Source: Frisingicoccus sp009929615 (lineage in GTDB: Bacteria > Bacillota > Clostridia > Lachnospirales > Lachnospiraceae). Taken from it: a stretch of 64,000 nt of DNA. Positions within the stretch are counted from its first letter, which is position 1; each line of letters opens with the position of its first letter. Of this stretch, positions 50,905 to 60,079 are shown one piece after another. The notes beneath the pieces are model-generated. The model was not told the origin of the DNA, ran no database searches, and saw nothing but the letters and a program-made list of their open reading frames with translations. Both the position numbers and the translations under genes were made by a program. The stretch is from the NCBI GenBank assembly GCA_028692275.1, contig JAQUXR010000002.1:1-64000 (forward strand), written 5' to 3'.

Positions 50905-51942
50905 CTAATATTTGTTATGGACAACCTCCACACCCAGAAGGAAATCTTTTATCTCCAGTTCCCTTCCGTCATCCAGCACAGCCTTTCCGGAGAAACGCCC
51001 AAACACCTGATGCTGGTCCGTCATCACCAGTTTCATATCGATTTTGGCAGCACGGTCAAAAATCGGAATGAATTCACCCTCTAAACGTTCGTCAGAGGAC
51101 AAAATTTCCCAAGGTTCCATATATAGCTGGTTGCCATCAAAATCCATAGGTATACAAATAGTAATCTCTTCCAGCTTATGAATTTTACCATCGCAATAAA
51201 TCACATTTTCGCTGGCTGCTGAGCGGTCACTGAATCCATAACCGATATTCAAGCCAAACGGCACGCCATCTACCCAGCCGCTTCCGGTTCCCCAGTACCA
51301 GGTATTATCATATGTCCAGACACCTCTGCCCCAGTCCAGCACACCCATGGAATCCTCCGGTCGGAAACGCCACTGGGTTTCTCCAAGACGCAGACAGCCA
51401 CTGGCCGGCATACAGTTAATCTTCTGATTATAATAAAATGCCTTCGGCTTCTCTTTCCACGGCGTAGCAATACACATGCTTTCTGTCGGTTTCTGCAGGA
51501 GCCATATCTCTGCATCCAAATCTTTGCCATCCTTAAAGTTTTTAAAATGACACTGTATACGGCGACGGTCAAAAACCATCGAATATTTCAGATGAACACG
51601 TTTATTCTGAAATTCAGCCTTCCCCTGATCCGAATGACTTCCCAGATGAAAACGCCCTAAAGGGAGAGGAATCAAAATCGTTTCCGTATGATGCTCTCCA
51701 TTATCAAAATCCAGAACCGAGACGCTCACCATTCCAATATAACCCAGATCCGATATGGTGAAGGCTGCACCAAAATGGTCATTGGAAACCAAATAGTAAT
51801 CCCACTCTTTAATCCGATGCCCCGGCGCCTTGATATGCTTCCGGTCATATTGCCAGATAAGATTTCTGGCCCAGCCCGGCTCATTAATATGCCCCTTTGC
51901 ATCCAATAACGGCTGTTTCATCGTCACTTCATGCTGTTTCAT
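50905..51942 (-). CDS. DUF2804 domain protein
   Basis: 345 residues with the DUF2804 layout: PLLDAKGHINEPGWARNLIWQYDRKHIK at the start, WDYYLVSNDHFGAAFTISDLGYIGM near 48, and WRFRPEDSMGVLDWGRGVWTYDNTWYWGTGSGWVDGVPFGLNIGYGF near 205-250. Rich in Trp and beta strands, without signal peptide or membrane helices. Function is unknown; the fold resembles lipocalin-like hydroxy-carotenoid/diels-alderase folds in my judgement, which is weak. GGGGTG precedes the start. Confidence 0.85.
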   Translation of the reverse strand: MKQHEVTMKQPLLDAKGHINEPGWARNLIWQYDRKHIKAPGHRIKEWDYYLVSNDHFGAAFTISDLGYIGMVSVSVLDFDNGEHHTETILIPLPLGRFHLGSHSDQGKAEFQNKRVHLKYSMVFDRRRIQCHFKNFKDGKDLDAEIWLLQKPTESMCIATPWKEKPKAFYYNQKINCMPASGCLRLGETQWRFRPEDSMGVLDWGRGVWTYDNTWYWGTGSGWVDGVPFGLNIGYGFSDRSAASENVIYCDGKIHKLEEITICIPMDFDGNQLYMEPWEILSSDERLEGEFIPIFDRAAKIDMKLVMTDQHQVFGRFSGKAVLDDGRELEIKDFLLGVEVVHNKY

Positions 51943-51966
51943 AAAATCACCCCTTACATTCCCGTT

Positions 51967-53265
51967 CTACATCATCTTATAAATAAGCTGCTTTTCCGGC
52001 ACCGGTTCTTTGCTCCGGAAGAATGCCCCATAAAACCTTTCCATCCACTCCTGCTTTAATGGTTCATTATGATGAACCCATGCCAAAACCTCTCCTTTTT
52101 TAACTTCATCACCCGTTTTCTTTCCCAGTACAATTCCGGTTTCAGGCTGTATAGTATCTTCTTTACGTTCCCGCCCTGCACCGATTTCCATAGCCAGACG
52201 TCCGATTTCCAGTGCCTGTACCTGCTCAATATAACCAGCCTCCCGTGCAGGGATTGGTGTTACATGAAGCGCCTTTGGAAGCAGTTCCGTATGCTCAAGC
52301 TGGTTTTCATCACCACCCTGGGCTTTAACCATCTCCTTGAATTTTGAAAACCCGCTTCCATCTGCAATAACCTTTTCTAATTGTTTCCGTCCATCTGCTT
52401 CACTTTCAGCAAGTCCGGCTTCCAGCAAAATCACCGCACCTCCACGCAGGCATAATTCCGTAAAATCCTTTGGTCCATGCCCCCTCAGAGTATCTACCGC
52501 TTCTTTAACCTCCAGAGCATTTCCCACGCTCATCCCCAGAGGTTCATTCATATCCGTAATCATCGCCCGCACTTTCTTTCCACAGGCTTCTCCAAGAGAA
52601 ATCATCATTCGTGCCAATTCCACTGCGGCTTCCGGTGTCTTCATAAAAGCACCGCTGCCATACTTAACATCCAGGTCAATCACATCTGTACCCGCCGCCA
52701 GCTTTTTAGACATAATACTGGATGCAATTAAAGGAATCGAAGCTACCGTTCCCGTAACATCCCGAAGTGCATACAGTTTTTTATCCGCCGGAACCAGCTG
52801 GGCTGTCTGTCCAATAATACCTATTCCTATTGTATTCACCTGGTGAATAAAGGTTTCCTTATCCAGATAGCAGTTAAATCCACGAATAGACTCCAATTTG
52901 TCAAGAGTTCCTCCCGTGTATCCCAGTCCCCGTCCTGACATCTTTGCCACCTTCGCCCCGCATGCCGCCAGCATGGGGCCCAATGCCAGTGTTGTTTTAT
53001 CGCCAACACCACCCGTCGAATGTTTATCTACTTTAATTCCCTGAATCGGACTCAGGTCAATAACATCCCCGCTGTGCATCATAGCCATTGTCAAATCCGC
53101 CGTTTCCCTAACGTCCATTCCGTTTAACACAATGGCCATCAAAAGGGAACTCACCTGATAATCCGGTATATTTCCCTCAACATACCGGGAAATCCACCAC
53201 TGAATTTCTTCTGTTGTCAGGCTCTTTTTATAACGCTTCTTCTCGATAATATCCACAAAACGCAT
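51967..53265 (-). CDS. pdp: Pyrimidine-nucleoside phosphorylase
   Basis: 432 residues. Splits uridine, thymidine and deoxyuridine into base and (deoxy)ribose 1-phosphate. Signature KHSTGGVGDKT at 81-91 binds phosphate; KMSGRGLGYTGGTLDKLES near 110 and DVKYGSGAFM near 200 bind the nucleoside. Length fits the Firmicutes Pdp group rather than the shorter archaeal forms. It is flanked by the SGNH hydrolase gene upstream (27-nt gap). Confidence 0.96.
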   Translation of the reverse strand: MRFVDIIEKKRYKKSLTTEEIQWWISRYVEGNIPDYQVSSLLMAIVLNGMDVRETADLTMAMMHSGDVIDLSPIQGIKVDKHSTGGVGDKTTLALGPMLAACGAKVAKMSGRGLGYTGGTLDKLESIRGFNCYLDKETFIHQVNTIGIGIIGQTAQLVPADKKLYALRDVTGTVASIPLIASSIMSKKLAAGTDVIDLDVKYGSGAFMKTPEAAVELARMMISLGEACGKKVRAMITDMNEPLGMSVGNALEVKEAVDTLRGHGPKDFTELCLRGGAVILLEAGLAESEADGRKQLEKVIADGSGFSKFKEMVKAQGGDENQLEHTELLPKALHVTPIPAREAGYIEQVQALEIGRLAMEIGAGRERKEDTIQPETGIVLGKKTGDEVKKGEVLAWVHHNEPLKQEWMERFYGAFFRSKEPVPEKQLIYKMM

Positions 53266-53292
53266 TGCTTTTCACCCCGCCATCCACATTTT

Positions 53293-53892
53293 TTATTGAA
53301 TTCCGTGAATCTCTTTATAAGTGTCGCAAAATATATCCGCCATCACCTTATACCCATCCTGAGTCGGATGCACACCATCCTGAAAACCGCGGCTTACCCC
53401 GGCTCTCTCCAAATATTGCGGAAACTTCTTTTGGAAATCAATCACAGGTATCTGGTTCTTCGCACAATACTCCAACAACCACTTTCGATACCCTGCAAAT
53501 AATTCCATCGTATATTCTATGCTGTAAAAACTAAACCAGCCATTTTTCAGCATCTCACCATCAATCTGCAGGGGTATCCCAACAATCACCGGTATATCAG
53601 ACCGCCGGGCTTTCTGAATCATCATATCCAGGCTTTCCTGCGTGTGAGCCTGGGGAATTCCCATCAGTATATCGTTTGCCCCTGCCATAATAAAAACTTC
53701 CTTTGGCCTGTTAAATACAACGTCCTCTACAAAACGGACATTCATACCATCTGCCGTGTCCCCATTCTCACCTTTATTTAAAATATCAATGCCTAAAATC
53801 CGGCTTGCCAGATAGGGCCACGCATACTTTTTATTTGCTCCATAACCATATACAACACTGTCCCCAAGGCAAACTAAATCTACCTTCGCCAT
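53293..53892 (-). CDS. SGNH/GDSL family hydrolase
   Basis: 199-residue esterase/lipase of the SGNH clan. Block I CLGDSVVYGYG with nucleophile Ser near residue 12, block III AGANDILMG near 75, block V DGVHPTQDGY near 177 (catalytic Asp and His). No signal peptide, so probably cytoplasmic, acting on acyl esters such as lysophospholipid or acetylated sugars. Likely cotranscribed with pdp. Confidence 0.92.
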   Translation of the reverse strand: MAKVDLVCLGDSVVYGYGANKKYAWPYLASRILGIDILNKGENGDTADGMNVRFVEDVVFNRPKEVFIMAGANDILMGIPQAHTQESLDMMIQKARRSDIPVIVGIPLQIDGEMLKNGWFSFYSIEYTMELFAGYRKWLLEYCAKNQIPVIDFQKKFPQYLERAGVSRGFQDGVHPTQDGYKVMADIFCDTYKEIHGIQ

Positions 53893-53979
53893 CCTTCACA
53901 CCGCCCTGTTTCTCTACTTATCATCAGTATAACACAAAAGGGACATTGCGGAAATTCCAGTCCACAATATCCCTAAATT

Positions 53980-55359
53980 TTAATAATACATAATAACCGG
54001 TACACCTACTTCAATATTCCAGAAAATAGTTGATGCCGCATCATAAGGTGTATTGATACATCCATGCGAGCCATCATTAATGTACTCACTGCCACCATAC
54101 ACAGAACGCCATAAAGAATCATGAATTCCTACACCGCCAACAACCTGCAGCCAGAAATTAACCGGAGTCCTGTAATCCTCACCAACCAGTATCGTATTCT
54201 GACTACGGCTGTTGATAAAATAAACCCCCGATGGCGTTCCATGGCCTGTATTCATCGTTCCCGATGTAATCGGTGTAGATACAAGCAGTCCACCATTCAG
54301 GTAGTACCACATATACTGTCCTGATAAATCAATCTCTACATAGGTATTCCCAATATCATTATCTGAATTTGGATCAATGTTATGATATGGGGTCATATAA
54401 TAAGCCGGGTCACGGCTTACCACCCGTTTATTATTAATATCATCCATCAAAAGGCCAATCTCTGTATCAACATCCGTTCCCCATCCATAGCTTCCCGGAT
54501 TCAAAGTGATCTCATATCCCCGGGAACTCCAAAAGTTTCTATAAGAGTTAACCGTATCATGCCGGCCAGCCAGCTCATTAAGATAACCATAAGCTTTATC
54601 CCTGTCCACATAGAGACCGCCATCTTCTCCCCGGCTTACCCAGCCACGAATCTGGTCTCTGCCAATCTTTTCCTCTGTTCCATGGAAATTATAGGTTATC
54701 TCTGCCTGACACAACTCATCTACTTTTTTTAATTCATCCTGTATCTCCGGAGACTCAGAAGTAATTGTCGGCATCTCATAGCAGCCTGCTTCTTCCAGAT
54801 TAATCTCGGATTTACCATTATTCATGGCATCTCCAATGGCCTTCACCAGTTCATCCCATTTAATCGTATTTCCAACGCTGGCTTCAACCAGATTAACACC
54901 ATTCTCATCAATGGTCAGCGATGCATTTGTCGGCGGTACCATCTCCTGATTCACACACCGAAGCCTTTGAATCTGCTGTTCCAGCTTCGCCTGGTCCCAC
55001 TCATAGGCAGCTTCAATTGTATAGTCCGTCCGGGTAAAAAACTTGACAGGCCATGCCCATCCCATCTCTTTTTTCTTTATGGTATCAACTTCATCAAAGT
55101 TATAGCTAAATCCAATATCCTTTCCAGAAAGGGTTTCCGTCTGTCCATCAATGGTCGTTATCGTTAATTGATAGTCCTTCATCGACTCTTCAAGGGCTTC
55201 TTTAACATTTTTAGGTGATGCATCCGATACATCTCCACCATTAATAAAGGTATTTGGATAAAATACCTGATAAAAGTAAATTACAATTCCCAAATAACAG
55301 AGAAGTAGTGACCCCAGCACACTTGATGTAATAATAATTGCTAATTTTTTCTTGTCCAT
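53980..55359 (-). CDS. L,D-transpeptidase (YkuD) with peptidoglycan-binding domain
   Basis: 459 residues: N-terminal membrane anchor (about 8-30), two repeats of a PG_binding_4-like domain (about 60-290) and a C-terminal YkuD catalytic domain (about 330-459) with GIHDSLW...YINDGSHGCINTP, where the Cys of SHGC is the nucleophile. Makes 3-3 peptidoglycan cross-links that bypass penicillin-binding proteins. Anchored outside the membrane. Single-gene unit. Confidence 0.95.
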   Translation of the reverse strand: MDKKKLAIIITSSVLGSLLLCYLGIVIYFYQVFYPNTFINGGDVSDASPKNVKEALEESMKDYQLTITTIDGQTETLSGKDIGFSYNFDEVDTIKKKEMGWAWPVKFFTRTDYTIEAAYEWDQAKLEQQIQRLRCVNQEMVPPTNASLTIDENGVNLVEASVGNTIKWDELVKAIGDAMNNGKSEINLEEAGCYEMPTITSESPEIQDELKKVDELCQAEITYNFHGTEEKIGRDQIRGWVSRGEDGGLYVDRDKAYGYLNELAGRHDTVNSYRNFWSSRGYEITLNPGSYGWGTDVDTEIGLLMDDINNKRVVSRDPAYYMTPYHNIDPNSDNDIGNTYVEIDLSGQYMWYYLNGGLLVSTPITSGTMNTGHGTPSGVYFINSRSQNTILVGEDYRTPVNFWLQVVGGVGIHDSLWRSVYGGSEYINDGSHGCINTPYDAASTIFWNIEVGVPVIMYY

Positions 55360-55499
55360 TTCCTGTTTTCCTGATTAAATCCAAAAAGCTCCTGAATTTA
55401 ATATTTCCTTTTCTGAATAGAATTATATCTGCGTTGCATACTAACCTGTGTAAACCCTTTAACCGATTTACAAAATGAATTTTGAAAGGAGTCTGCAAC

Positions 55500-55661
55500 A
55501 TGAGTAAAAATGCTTGTATCCAGTGTTCTATTAAAGAATGTAAACACCACAGCGGCGACGAAAATTACTGTACTTTAAATCAGATTAAAGTCGGAACCCA
55601 CGAAAGTCATCCAACTAAGGTTGAATGTACCGACTGTGAATCCTTCGTTTTCGAAGCTTAA
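55500..55661 (+). CDS. DUF1540 domain protein
   Basis: 53-residue small protein preceded by AAAGGAG. Six cysteines with two CxxC-like pairs (CIQC near 6, C14, C24, CTDC near 43) and histidines between, in the DUF1540 pattern (NACIQCSIKECKHH...YCTLNQIKVG...ECTDCESF). Probably binds zinc or another metal. Common in clostridia, some copies linked to sporulation; function unknown. Reads opposite to both neighbours. Confidence 0.88.
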   Translation: MSKNACIQCSIKECKHHSGDENYCTLNQIKVGTHESHPTKVECTDCESFVFEA

Positions 55662-55688
55662 TCTCTATCGTCCTCCAAGAGGACTGAA

Positions 55689-55720
55689 AAGTGGGCAGCT
55701 CTGTAAGCAGCTGTCCACTT
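55689..55720. terminator. Terminator between convergent DUF1540 and epimerase genes
   Basis: AAGTGG-G-CAGCT pairs with AGCTG-T-CCACTT. Plus side continues ATTCTTTTT, minus side TTTTCAG. Confidence 0.65.
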
Positions 55721-55727
55721 ATTCTTT

Positions 55728-56636
55728 TTATGAAAATTCCATGAAATAGGCCGCTTCAAAGGCTTCATTCGGCTGAATACACTGCACCCAGTCCTTCTCA
55801 GCCAGTGTTCCGGAAAATCCCTCTCTGTCACAGCGTCCATACCATGGTTCTATGCAGACAAAAGGTGCCTGCTTATCTGGTGGCGACCAGACCCCAAATA
55901 AAGGAGCGGCAAAAGTCACTGTAACATAAGGCCTTTTATCCGGCCGCATTAAATAAACTCTCGTCGTCTGTTTCTCAAATATCATCGTATCCTTCTTAAA
56001 TGTGCCCCTCTCAAATTTGTAAAGGCCATGTTCCAAAGGTAATTCCTGCTCTTCAGGTTCATAAAGTCCCCTGCGGCTCAGAGAATGATATTTAGGATTC
56101 CCCCTGCCTTCCATGTCAAACCCTATATAATAATCGGTCTGTCCATGTTCGTTGTCCAGTGGACAGCGAAAAGCCGGATGTCCTCCTATAGAAAAATACA
56201 TCGGTTCTGTATCTTTATTCGTCACAACCCACTTTACTTCCAAAATCCGTCCCCTCAACCGGTAACGAATCGCTAAATGAAAGTCAAAAGGATAACTCTG
56301 TTTTGTCTTCTCATCAGAATCCAGAACAAACCATATCTGGTCATCTGTTTCCGCACTCTTGCTAAAAATCATATCCCGTGCAAAACCATGGCGCTGCATG
56401 CGATATTCATGGCCATTATGACGGTACGTCTGTCCATTAAGCGAACCCACAATCGGGAACAGTACAGGCGAACGTCTTCCCCAATAGTCCGGATCACCAT
56501 TCCATATATATTCAGTCTTTGTTGTTGCACTCTTAACAGACATTAATTCTGCACCCATGTTGTTAATATAAACAACCAGGTCATCATTTCTAAGCAGATA
56601 AAACCGGGATACCTGTTTCCTCTTAAAAAGACCCAT
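55728..56636 (-). CDS. Aldose 1-epimerase family protein (LacX-like)
   Basis: 302 residues of the galactose mutarotase-like superfamily, LacX/YeaD branch: LRNDDLVVYINNMGAELMSVKS, WNGDPDYWGRRSPVLFPIVGSL, HGFARDM with a catalytic-type His near residue 84, GGHPAF with the second His near 150. Interconverts sugar anomers or acts on phosphorylated sugars. The start at 56636 follows GGGGGTGG; an ATG at 56660 has no ribosome site. Confidence 0.88.
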   Translation of the reverse strand: MGLFKRKQVSRFYLLRNDDLVVYINNMGAELMSVKSATTKTEYIWNGDPDYWGRRSPVLFPIVGSLNGQTYRHNGHEYRMQRHGFARDMIFSKSAETDDQIWFVLDSDEKTKQSYPFDFHLAIRYRLRGRILEVKWVVTNKDTEPMYFSIGGHPAFRCPLDNEHGQTDYYIGFDMEGRGNPKYHSLSRRGLYEPEEQELPLEHGLYKFERGTFKKDTMIFEKQTTRVYLMRPDKRPYVTVTFAAPLFGVWSPPDKQAPFVCIEPWYGRCDREGFSGTLAEKDWVQCIQPNEAFEAAYFMEFS

Positions 56637-56764
56637 ATTTCCACCCCCGACATCAATCATGTCAAACTACATTAATTTTAGCATATTACCGTAAATATAA
56701 CAATGCAGAGTTCCATAATTTTTATCAATAACTAAAAGTTATTGTTTCGATAAATTTTATGTAT

Positions 56765-56793
56765 TTTACTTTTTTAAGCCTTAATCCTATAAT
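56765..56793 (+). promoter_or_regulatory. Promoter of the candidate small RNA
   Basis: TTTACT (56765-56770), 17-nt spacer, TATAAT (56788-56793). Predicted start near 56800 with no ORF downstream. Confidence 0.6.
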
Positions 56794-56799
56794 ACAGAT

Positions 56800-56967
56800 A
56801 GGTTATATTATTAACGGGATGTGACGCCGACAGATGGTTACTGTATCCTTACCGTCTGTCGACGTATTTAGCCCCGAAACTGCCATTTTAGATATATGCC
56901 TAAGCTCTCAATATAAAAAGAAGCATCACTTGCTATCGTCCTTGCATCAGTGATACTTCTTTTTTTG
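56800..56967 (+). ncRNA. Candidate small structured RNA, about 165 nt
   Basis: Between a consensus promoter and an intrinsic terminator, with no plausible ORF. Main element: CGACAGATGGT (56828-56838) pairs with ACCGTCTGTCG (56851-56861), extended by ACG/CGT and, across a 5/7-nt internal loop, by CGGG (56815-56818) with CCCG (56873-56876). It is unlike the riboswitch classes I can recall, and 6S RNA is not evident. Convergent with lysR. Confidence 0.5.
56919..56966. terminator. Terminator between the candidate RNA and lysR
   Basis: AGAAG-C-ATCACT pairs with AGTGAT-A-CTTCT, followed by T6 on the plus strand; on the minus strand CTTCTTTTTA follows, so it can also end lysR. Confidence 0.85.
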
Positions 56968-56993
56968 CATTCATCTTCCAATTTTCTAACTTT

Positions 56994-57971
56994 TCAATCT
57001 ATTTTTCTTGATTTTTTGGAGTTCCAGTTACCGCTCCATACTGCTCCGGCATCTGCATAATATACATATTGAAAATCTTTATGCTCCTCCAGATATTCCA
57101 CTGTAAATTCCATAAACTGATTCATCGCATGAGTCCTTGGACGATTTTTCAGACAGAAGAATCCTATATCCCAATTAAACCCTTCTTTTATCTCCAATGC
57201 CTTGATATGCGGCAGGGGATTTTTCTCAATTAAAGGCCTCGGCAAAATAGATACGCCAAAATTAGAATCGACCAGTTTCAACAGGAAATCCCACTGACTG
57301 CTCTTTGCTATGACCTTTGGTGTAAACCCGGACTGCATGCAGAGCTGCATAATGTCATCATACAACAGATACTGCTCATTAACTAAAACAAAATTCTCAT
57401 CCTTCACATCATGGATGCTGATACTATCAACTTCTGAATAGGCTTTATTTGTATTCACCACCAATACACCTTGGTCATGAGTCAGCGGAATCACCTGCAA
57501 ATCCTTAGCAATCGGTACATTTTCCGAAAGCATACCCAGGCCTAAATCCAGCCGGTCCTCCCTCAGCGCCGCATTAATATCCTTTGTTCCTTCTCCCGAA
57601 ACCGATATATTAATTCCCGGATAACGTTTCCGAAACTCACATATCAATTCAAAATAAGACAAAAATCCAAGAATATTCGGTATGCCAATCTTAATTTCAC
57701 CTTGATTGGATAAACGCACATCCTCTATGGTTTTATAAATATCGCGAAACTGCTGAATCAGAAAAACCGCTTTTGTAAACAGCGCTTCCCCCGTATCTGT
57801 AAGTTCAAAGCTTTTGTTGGTCCTGGCAATCAGCACCGTATTCAATTCCGTCTCCAGCAGCCGAATACTCTTACTCAGTGCCGGCTGGGACAAATGCAGA
57901 TTTTCGGATGCTTTCCTGAAATTTTTAGTTTTCGCCACTTCTACAAAATACTCTAATTGACGAATGTCCAT
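56994..57971 (-). CDS. LysR family transcriptional regulator
   Basis: 325 residues: N-terminal winged helix (MDIRQLEYFVEVAKTKNFRKASENLHLSQPALSKSIRLLETEL, residues 1-60) and a periplasmic-binding-like effector domain (about 90-295, GEIKIGIPNILGFLSYFELICEFRKRYPGINI). The C-terminus is slightly long with a basic tail. GGGGTGAGG precedes the start. It follows cbiK by 33 nt on the same strand, so the two are probably one transcript; effector unknown. Confidence 0.92.
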   Translation of the reverse strand: MDIRQLEYFVEVAKTKNFRKASENLHLSQPALSKSIRLLETELNTVLIARTNKSFELTDTGEALFTKAVFLIQQFRDIYKTIEDVRLSNQGEIKIGIPNILGFLSYFELICEFRKRYPGINISVSGEGTKDINAALREDRLDLGLGMLSENVPIAKDLQVIPLTHDQGVLVVNTNKAYSEVDSISIHDVKDENFVLVNEQYLLYDDIMQLCMQSGFTPKVIAKSSQWDFLLKLVDSNFGVSILPRPLIEKNPLPHIKALEIKEGFNWDIGFFCLKNRPRTHAMNQFMEFTVEYLEEHKDFQYVYYADAGAVWSGNWNSKKSRKID

Positions 57972-58004
57972 AACCTCACCCCTTTGTTTTTTGTTTTCCC
58001 ATAA

Positions 58005-58808
58005 TTATTTACCCTTTGCTGCTTCTACATGTTCTCCAATCAAAGCCCACACTCCCGGATACTCCCCAAGTCCCTTTATCCGGCATGTCGTCTGATATCC
58101 TGCTTTTTCTGCAAGCATTTTCCACGAAGTTTCTGAATCCCCAGACATATCTAAAACAGCATGTCTGCCCGCTGCTATCATTAATGGATAGAGAATAATC
58201 TGATGAACTTTATCTTTTTGTTCACGAATCTTCTCTAAAATGGCCTCAAAATCGGGCTGGCCTTTAAAGGTTCCTACATAAACATTATTATATCCCCGCT
58301 GCTTCAGTTCGGCATCCATCTGTCTATAGGCCTCATTATCCGTCTCTTCTGTGCCATGTCCCATAAATACAACTGCCACTCTGCTATCCCTGCATTCCCT
58401 CGTCTCTTTCAGAAGGATATCGGCCAATTGCCTGTAATCCTGCAGCTCTGATAAGACCGGTGCTCCCACTCGGCATCTTGTAAAATGCTTTTCATAAGTT
58501 TTTACAACTTGAAGCAGAAATTCATACTCTTTTCCCCAGGTCATATAAGTGGGTTGCAGAATAACCTCCGGGCACCCCTCTGACCAGAGTTTCTCCAACA
58601 TATCTTCCACCTGGTCTACATAAATCCCATCTCGTTCTTTAAGGATTCGGATAATCTTTTTACTCGTAAAGACCCGTCGGATTTCATATTCCGGATAACG
58701 CTCTGACAAAGCTTTTTCAATGGCATCTATTGTCTTTTCACGCGTTTCTCTATAGCTGGTTCCAAAGCTGACGACTAGCAATGCCCCTTTTTTATCAGAT
58801 TTCCACAT
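58005..58808 (-). CDS. cbiK: Sirohydrochlorin cobaltochelatase (CbiK type)
   Basis: 267-residue class II chelatase that inserts Co2+ (or Fe2+/Ni2+) into sirohydrochlorin. Seen: LLVVSFGTSYRETREKTIDAIEKAL near residue 9, LQPTYMTWGKEYEFL near 85, VVFMGHGTEETDNEAY near 140 (catalytic His in MGHGTE), and LYPLMIAAGRHAVLDMSGD near 200 with the second His. The start at 58808 lies after AAGGAG; the reading frame extends upstream through a terminator and is rejected there. No other cobalamin genes are nearby. Confidence 0.92.
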   Translation of the reverse strand: MWKSDKKGALLVVSFGTSYRETREKTIDAIEKALSERYPEYEIRRVFTSKKIIRILKERDGIYVDQVEDMLEKLWSEGCPEVILQPTYMTWGKEYEFLLQVVKTYEKHFTRCRVGAPVLSELQDYRQLADILLKETRECRDSRVAVVFMGHGTEETDNEAYRQMDAELKQRGYNNVYVGTFKGQPDFEAILEKIREQKDKVHQIILYPLMIAAGRHAVLDMSGDSETSWKMLAEKAGYQTTCRIKGLGEYPGVWALIGEHVEAAKGK

Positions 58809-58887
58809 ATCCCTCTGCCCTCTGCTCCTTAAGCCTTTTTTACAGTATACCATGAATTTCTTACAAAATAACAGCAAAAATACGAAA

Positions 58888-58915
58888 AGCCGCATTGTTC
58901 TCAGAACAATGCGGC
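58888..58915 (-). terminator. Intrinsic terminator of the glf operon
   Basis: AGCCGCATTGTTCT / AGAACAATGCGGCT, near-perfect 13-14 bp stem with a minimal loop, then TTTTCGTATTTTT in the minus direction. Confidence 0.9.
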
Positions 58916-58969
58916 TTACCTGCACAGAGCCGTCTCGAACGCAGTTCGAATTCATATGGCGGTGCTCTC

Positions 58970-60067
58970 TTATAACTCTTCAGAAACTAATTTTAGTGCG
59001 GCTTCGATGACTTTGTCCATATCGTAATACTGATAATTTCCAAGTCTTCCACCAAAAATGACCTTGTCTTCCTTTTCAGCCAGCTTTTTATAAGACTCGA
59101 ACAACGCATTGTTCTGCTCATTATTTACCGGATAATAAGGTTCCATGCCAACCTTCCACTCGGAAGAATACTCTCTTGAAATAACGGTTTTCTCCTGAGT
59201 TCCAAATTCAAAATGCTTATGCTCAATAATTCTTGTATAAGGAACTTCCCGTTCTGTGTAATTGATAACCGCATTTCCCTGATAGTTATCACAGTCAAGG
59301 ACTTCTGTCTCAAAACGAACGGAACGGTATTCCAATGCACCAAGTTTATAGCCAAAGAATTCATCAATCATTCCGGTAAAGACCGTTTTATCTGCGATAT
59401 CCGGATTTGCTTTAATAAACTCAAAGTAATCTGTATCTGTTTTGACATCAATGCCATCCAGCATCTTTTCAATAATCTTTGTATATCCACCCATCGGTAT
59501 GCCCTGAAAACGGTCATTGAAATAATTGTTATCATAGGTAAAGCGCAATGGCAGACGTTTGATAATAAAAGCCGGAAGTTCTGTACAATCTCTTCCCCAC
59601 TGTTTTTCTGTATAGCCTTTTACCAATTTTTCGTAAACATCACGACCTGCTAAAGATAATGCCTGCTCTTCCAGATTCTGTGGTTCCCCAATCTGAAGTT
59701 CCTCTATCTGTTTTGCAATGACAGCCTTTGCTTCCTGAGGTGTACGAATATTCCACATCTTGCTGAAAGTGTTCATGTTAAATGGCAGATTATATAATTC
59801 ATCTTTATAAATAGCAACCGGTGAATTAATATAATTATTAAATTCAGCAAACTGATTAATATATTCCCAAACAACCTTATTTGATGTATGGAAAATATGT
59901 GCACCATATTTGTGTACATTAATTCCCTCTACCTCTTCACAATAAATATTTCCTGCGATGTGAGGTCTTTTATCAATAACCAGACATGTTTTTCCCTTTT
60001 TCTTAGCTTCATAAGCAAATACTGAACCAAATAAACCTGCACCAACTACTAAATAATCATATCTCAT
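58970..60067 (-). CDS. glf: UDP-galactopyranose mutase
   Basis: 365-residue flavoenzyme that converts UDP-galactopyranose to UDP-galactofuranose. FAD motif VVGAGLFGSVFAYE near residue 6, then KRPHIAGNIY, YGAHIFHTSN near 55, YTEKQWG near 152 and the C-terminal FGGRLGNYQYYDMDKVI. It supplies the donor for the two GlfT2-like transferases encoded just upstream, so this cluster should make a galactofuranose-containing surface glycan. Last gene before a strong terminator. Confidence 0.97.
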   Translation of the reverse strand: MRYDYLVVGAGLFGSVFAYEAKKKGKTCLVIDKRPHIAGNIYCEEVEGINVHKYGAHIFHTSNKVVWEYINQFAEFNNYINSPVAIYKDELYNLPFNMNTFSKMWNIRTPQEAKAVIAKQIEELQIGEPQNLEEQALSLAGRDVYEKLVKGYTEKQWGRDCTELPAFIIKRLPLRFTYDNNYFNDRFQGIPMGGYTKIIEKMLDGIDVKTDTDYFEFIKANPDIADKTVFTGMIDEFFGYKLGALEYRSVRFETEVLDCDNYQGNAVINYTEREVPYTRIIEHKHFEFGTQEKTVISREYSSEWKVGMEPYYPVNNEQNNALFESYKKLAEKEDKVIFGGRLGNYQYYDMDKVIEAALKLVSEEL

Positions 60068-60079
60068 TGTTTTTACCCC

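Noticed and set aside
56800..56967. 6S RNA, c-di-GMP or ZTP riboswitch identity for the RNA candidate
   Set aside because: None of the conserved cores I know could be found; a long hairpin with a central bubble as in 6S RNA is not evident.
58809..58955. Long N-terminal extension of cbiK
   Set aside because: The extension reads through the glf terminator and has no ribosome site; the family starts at the ATG at 58808.
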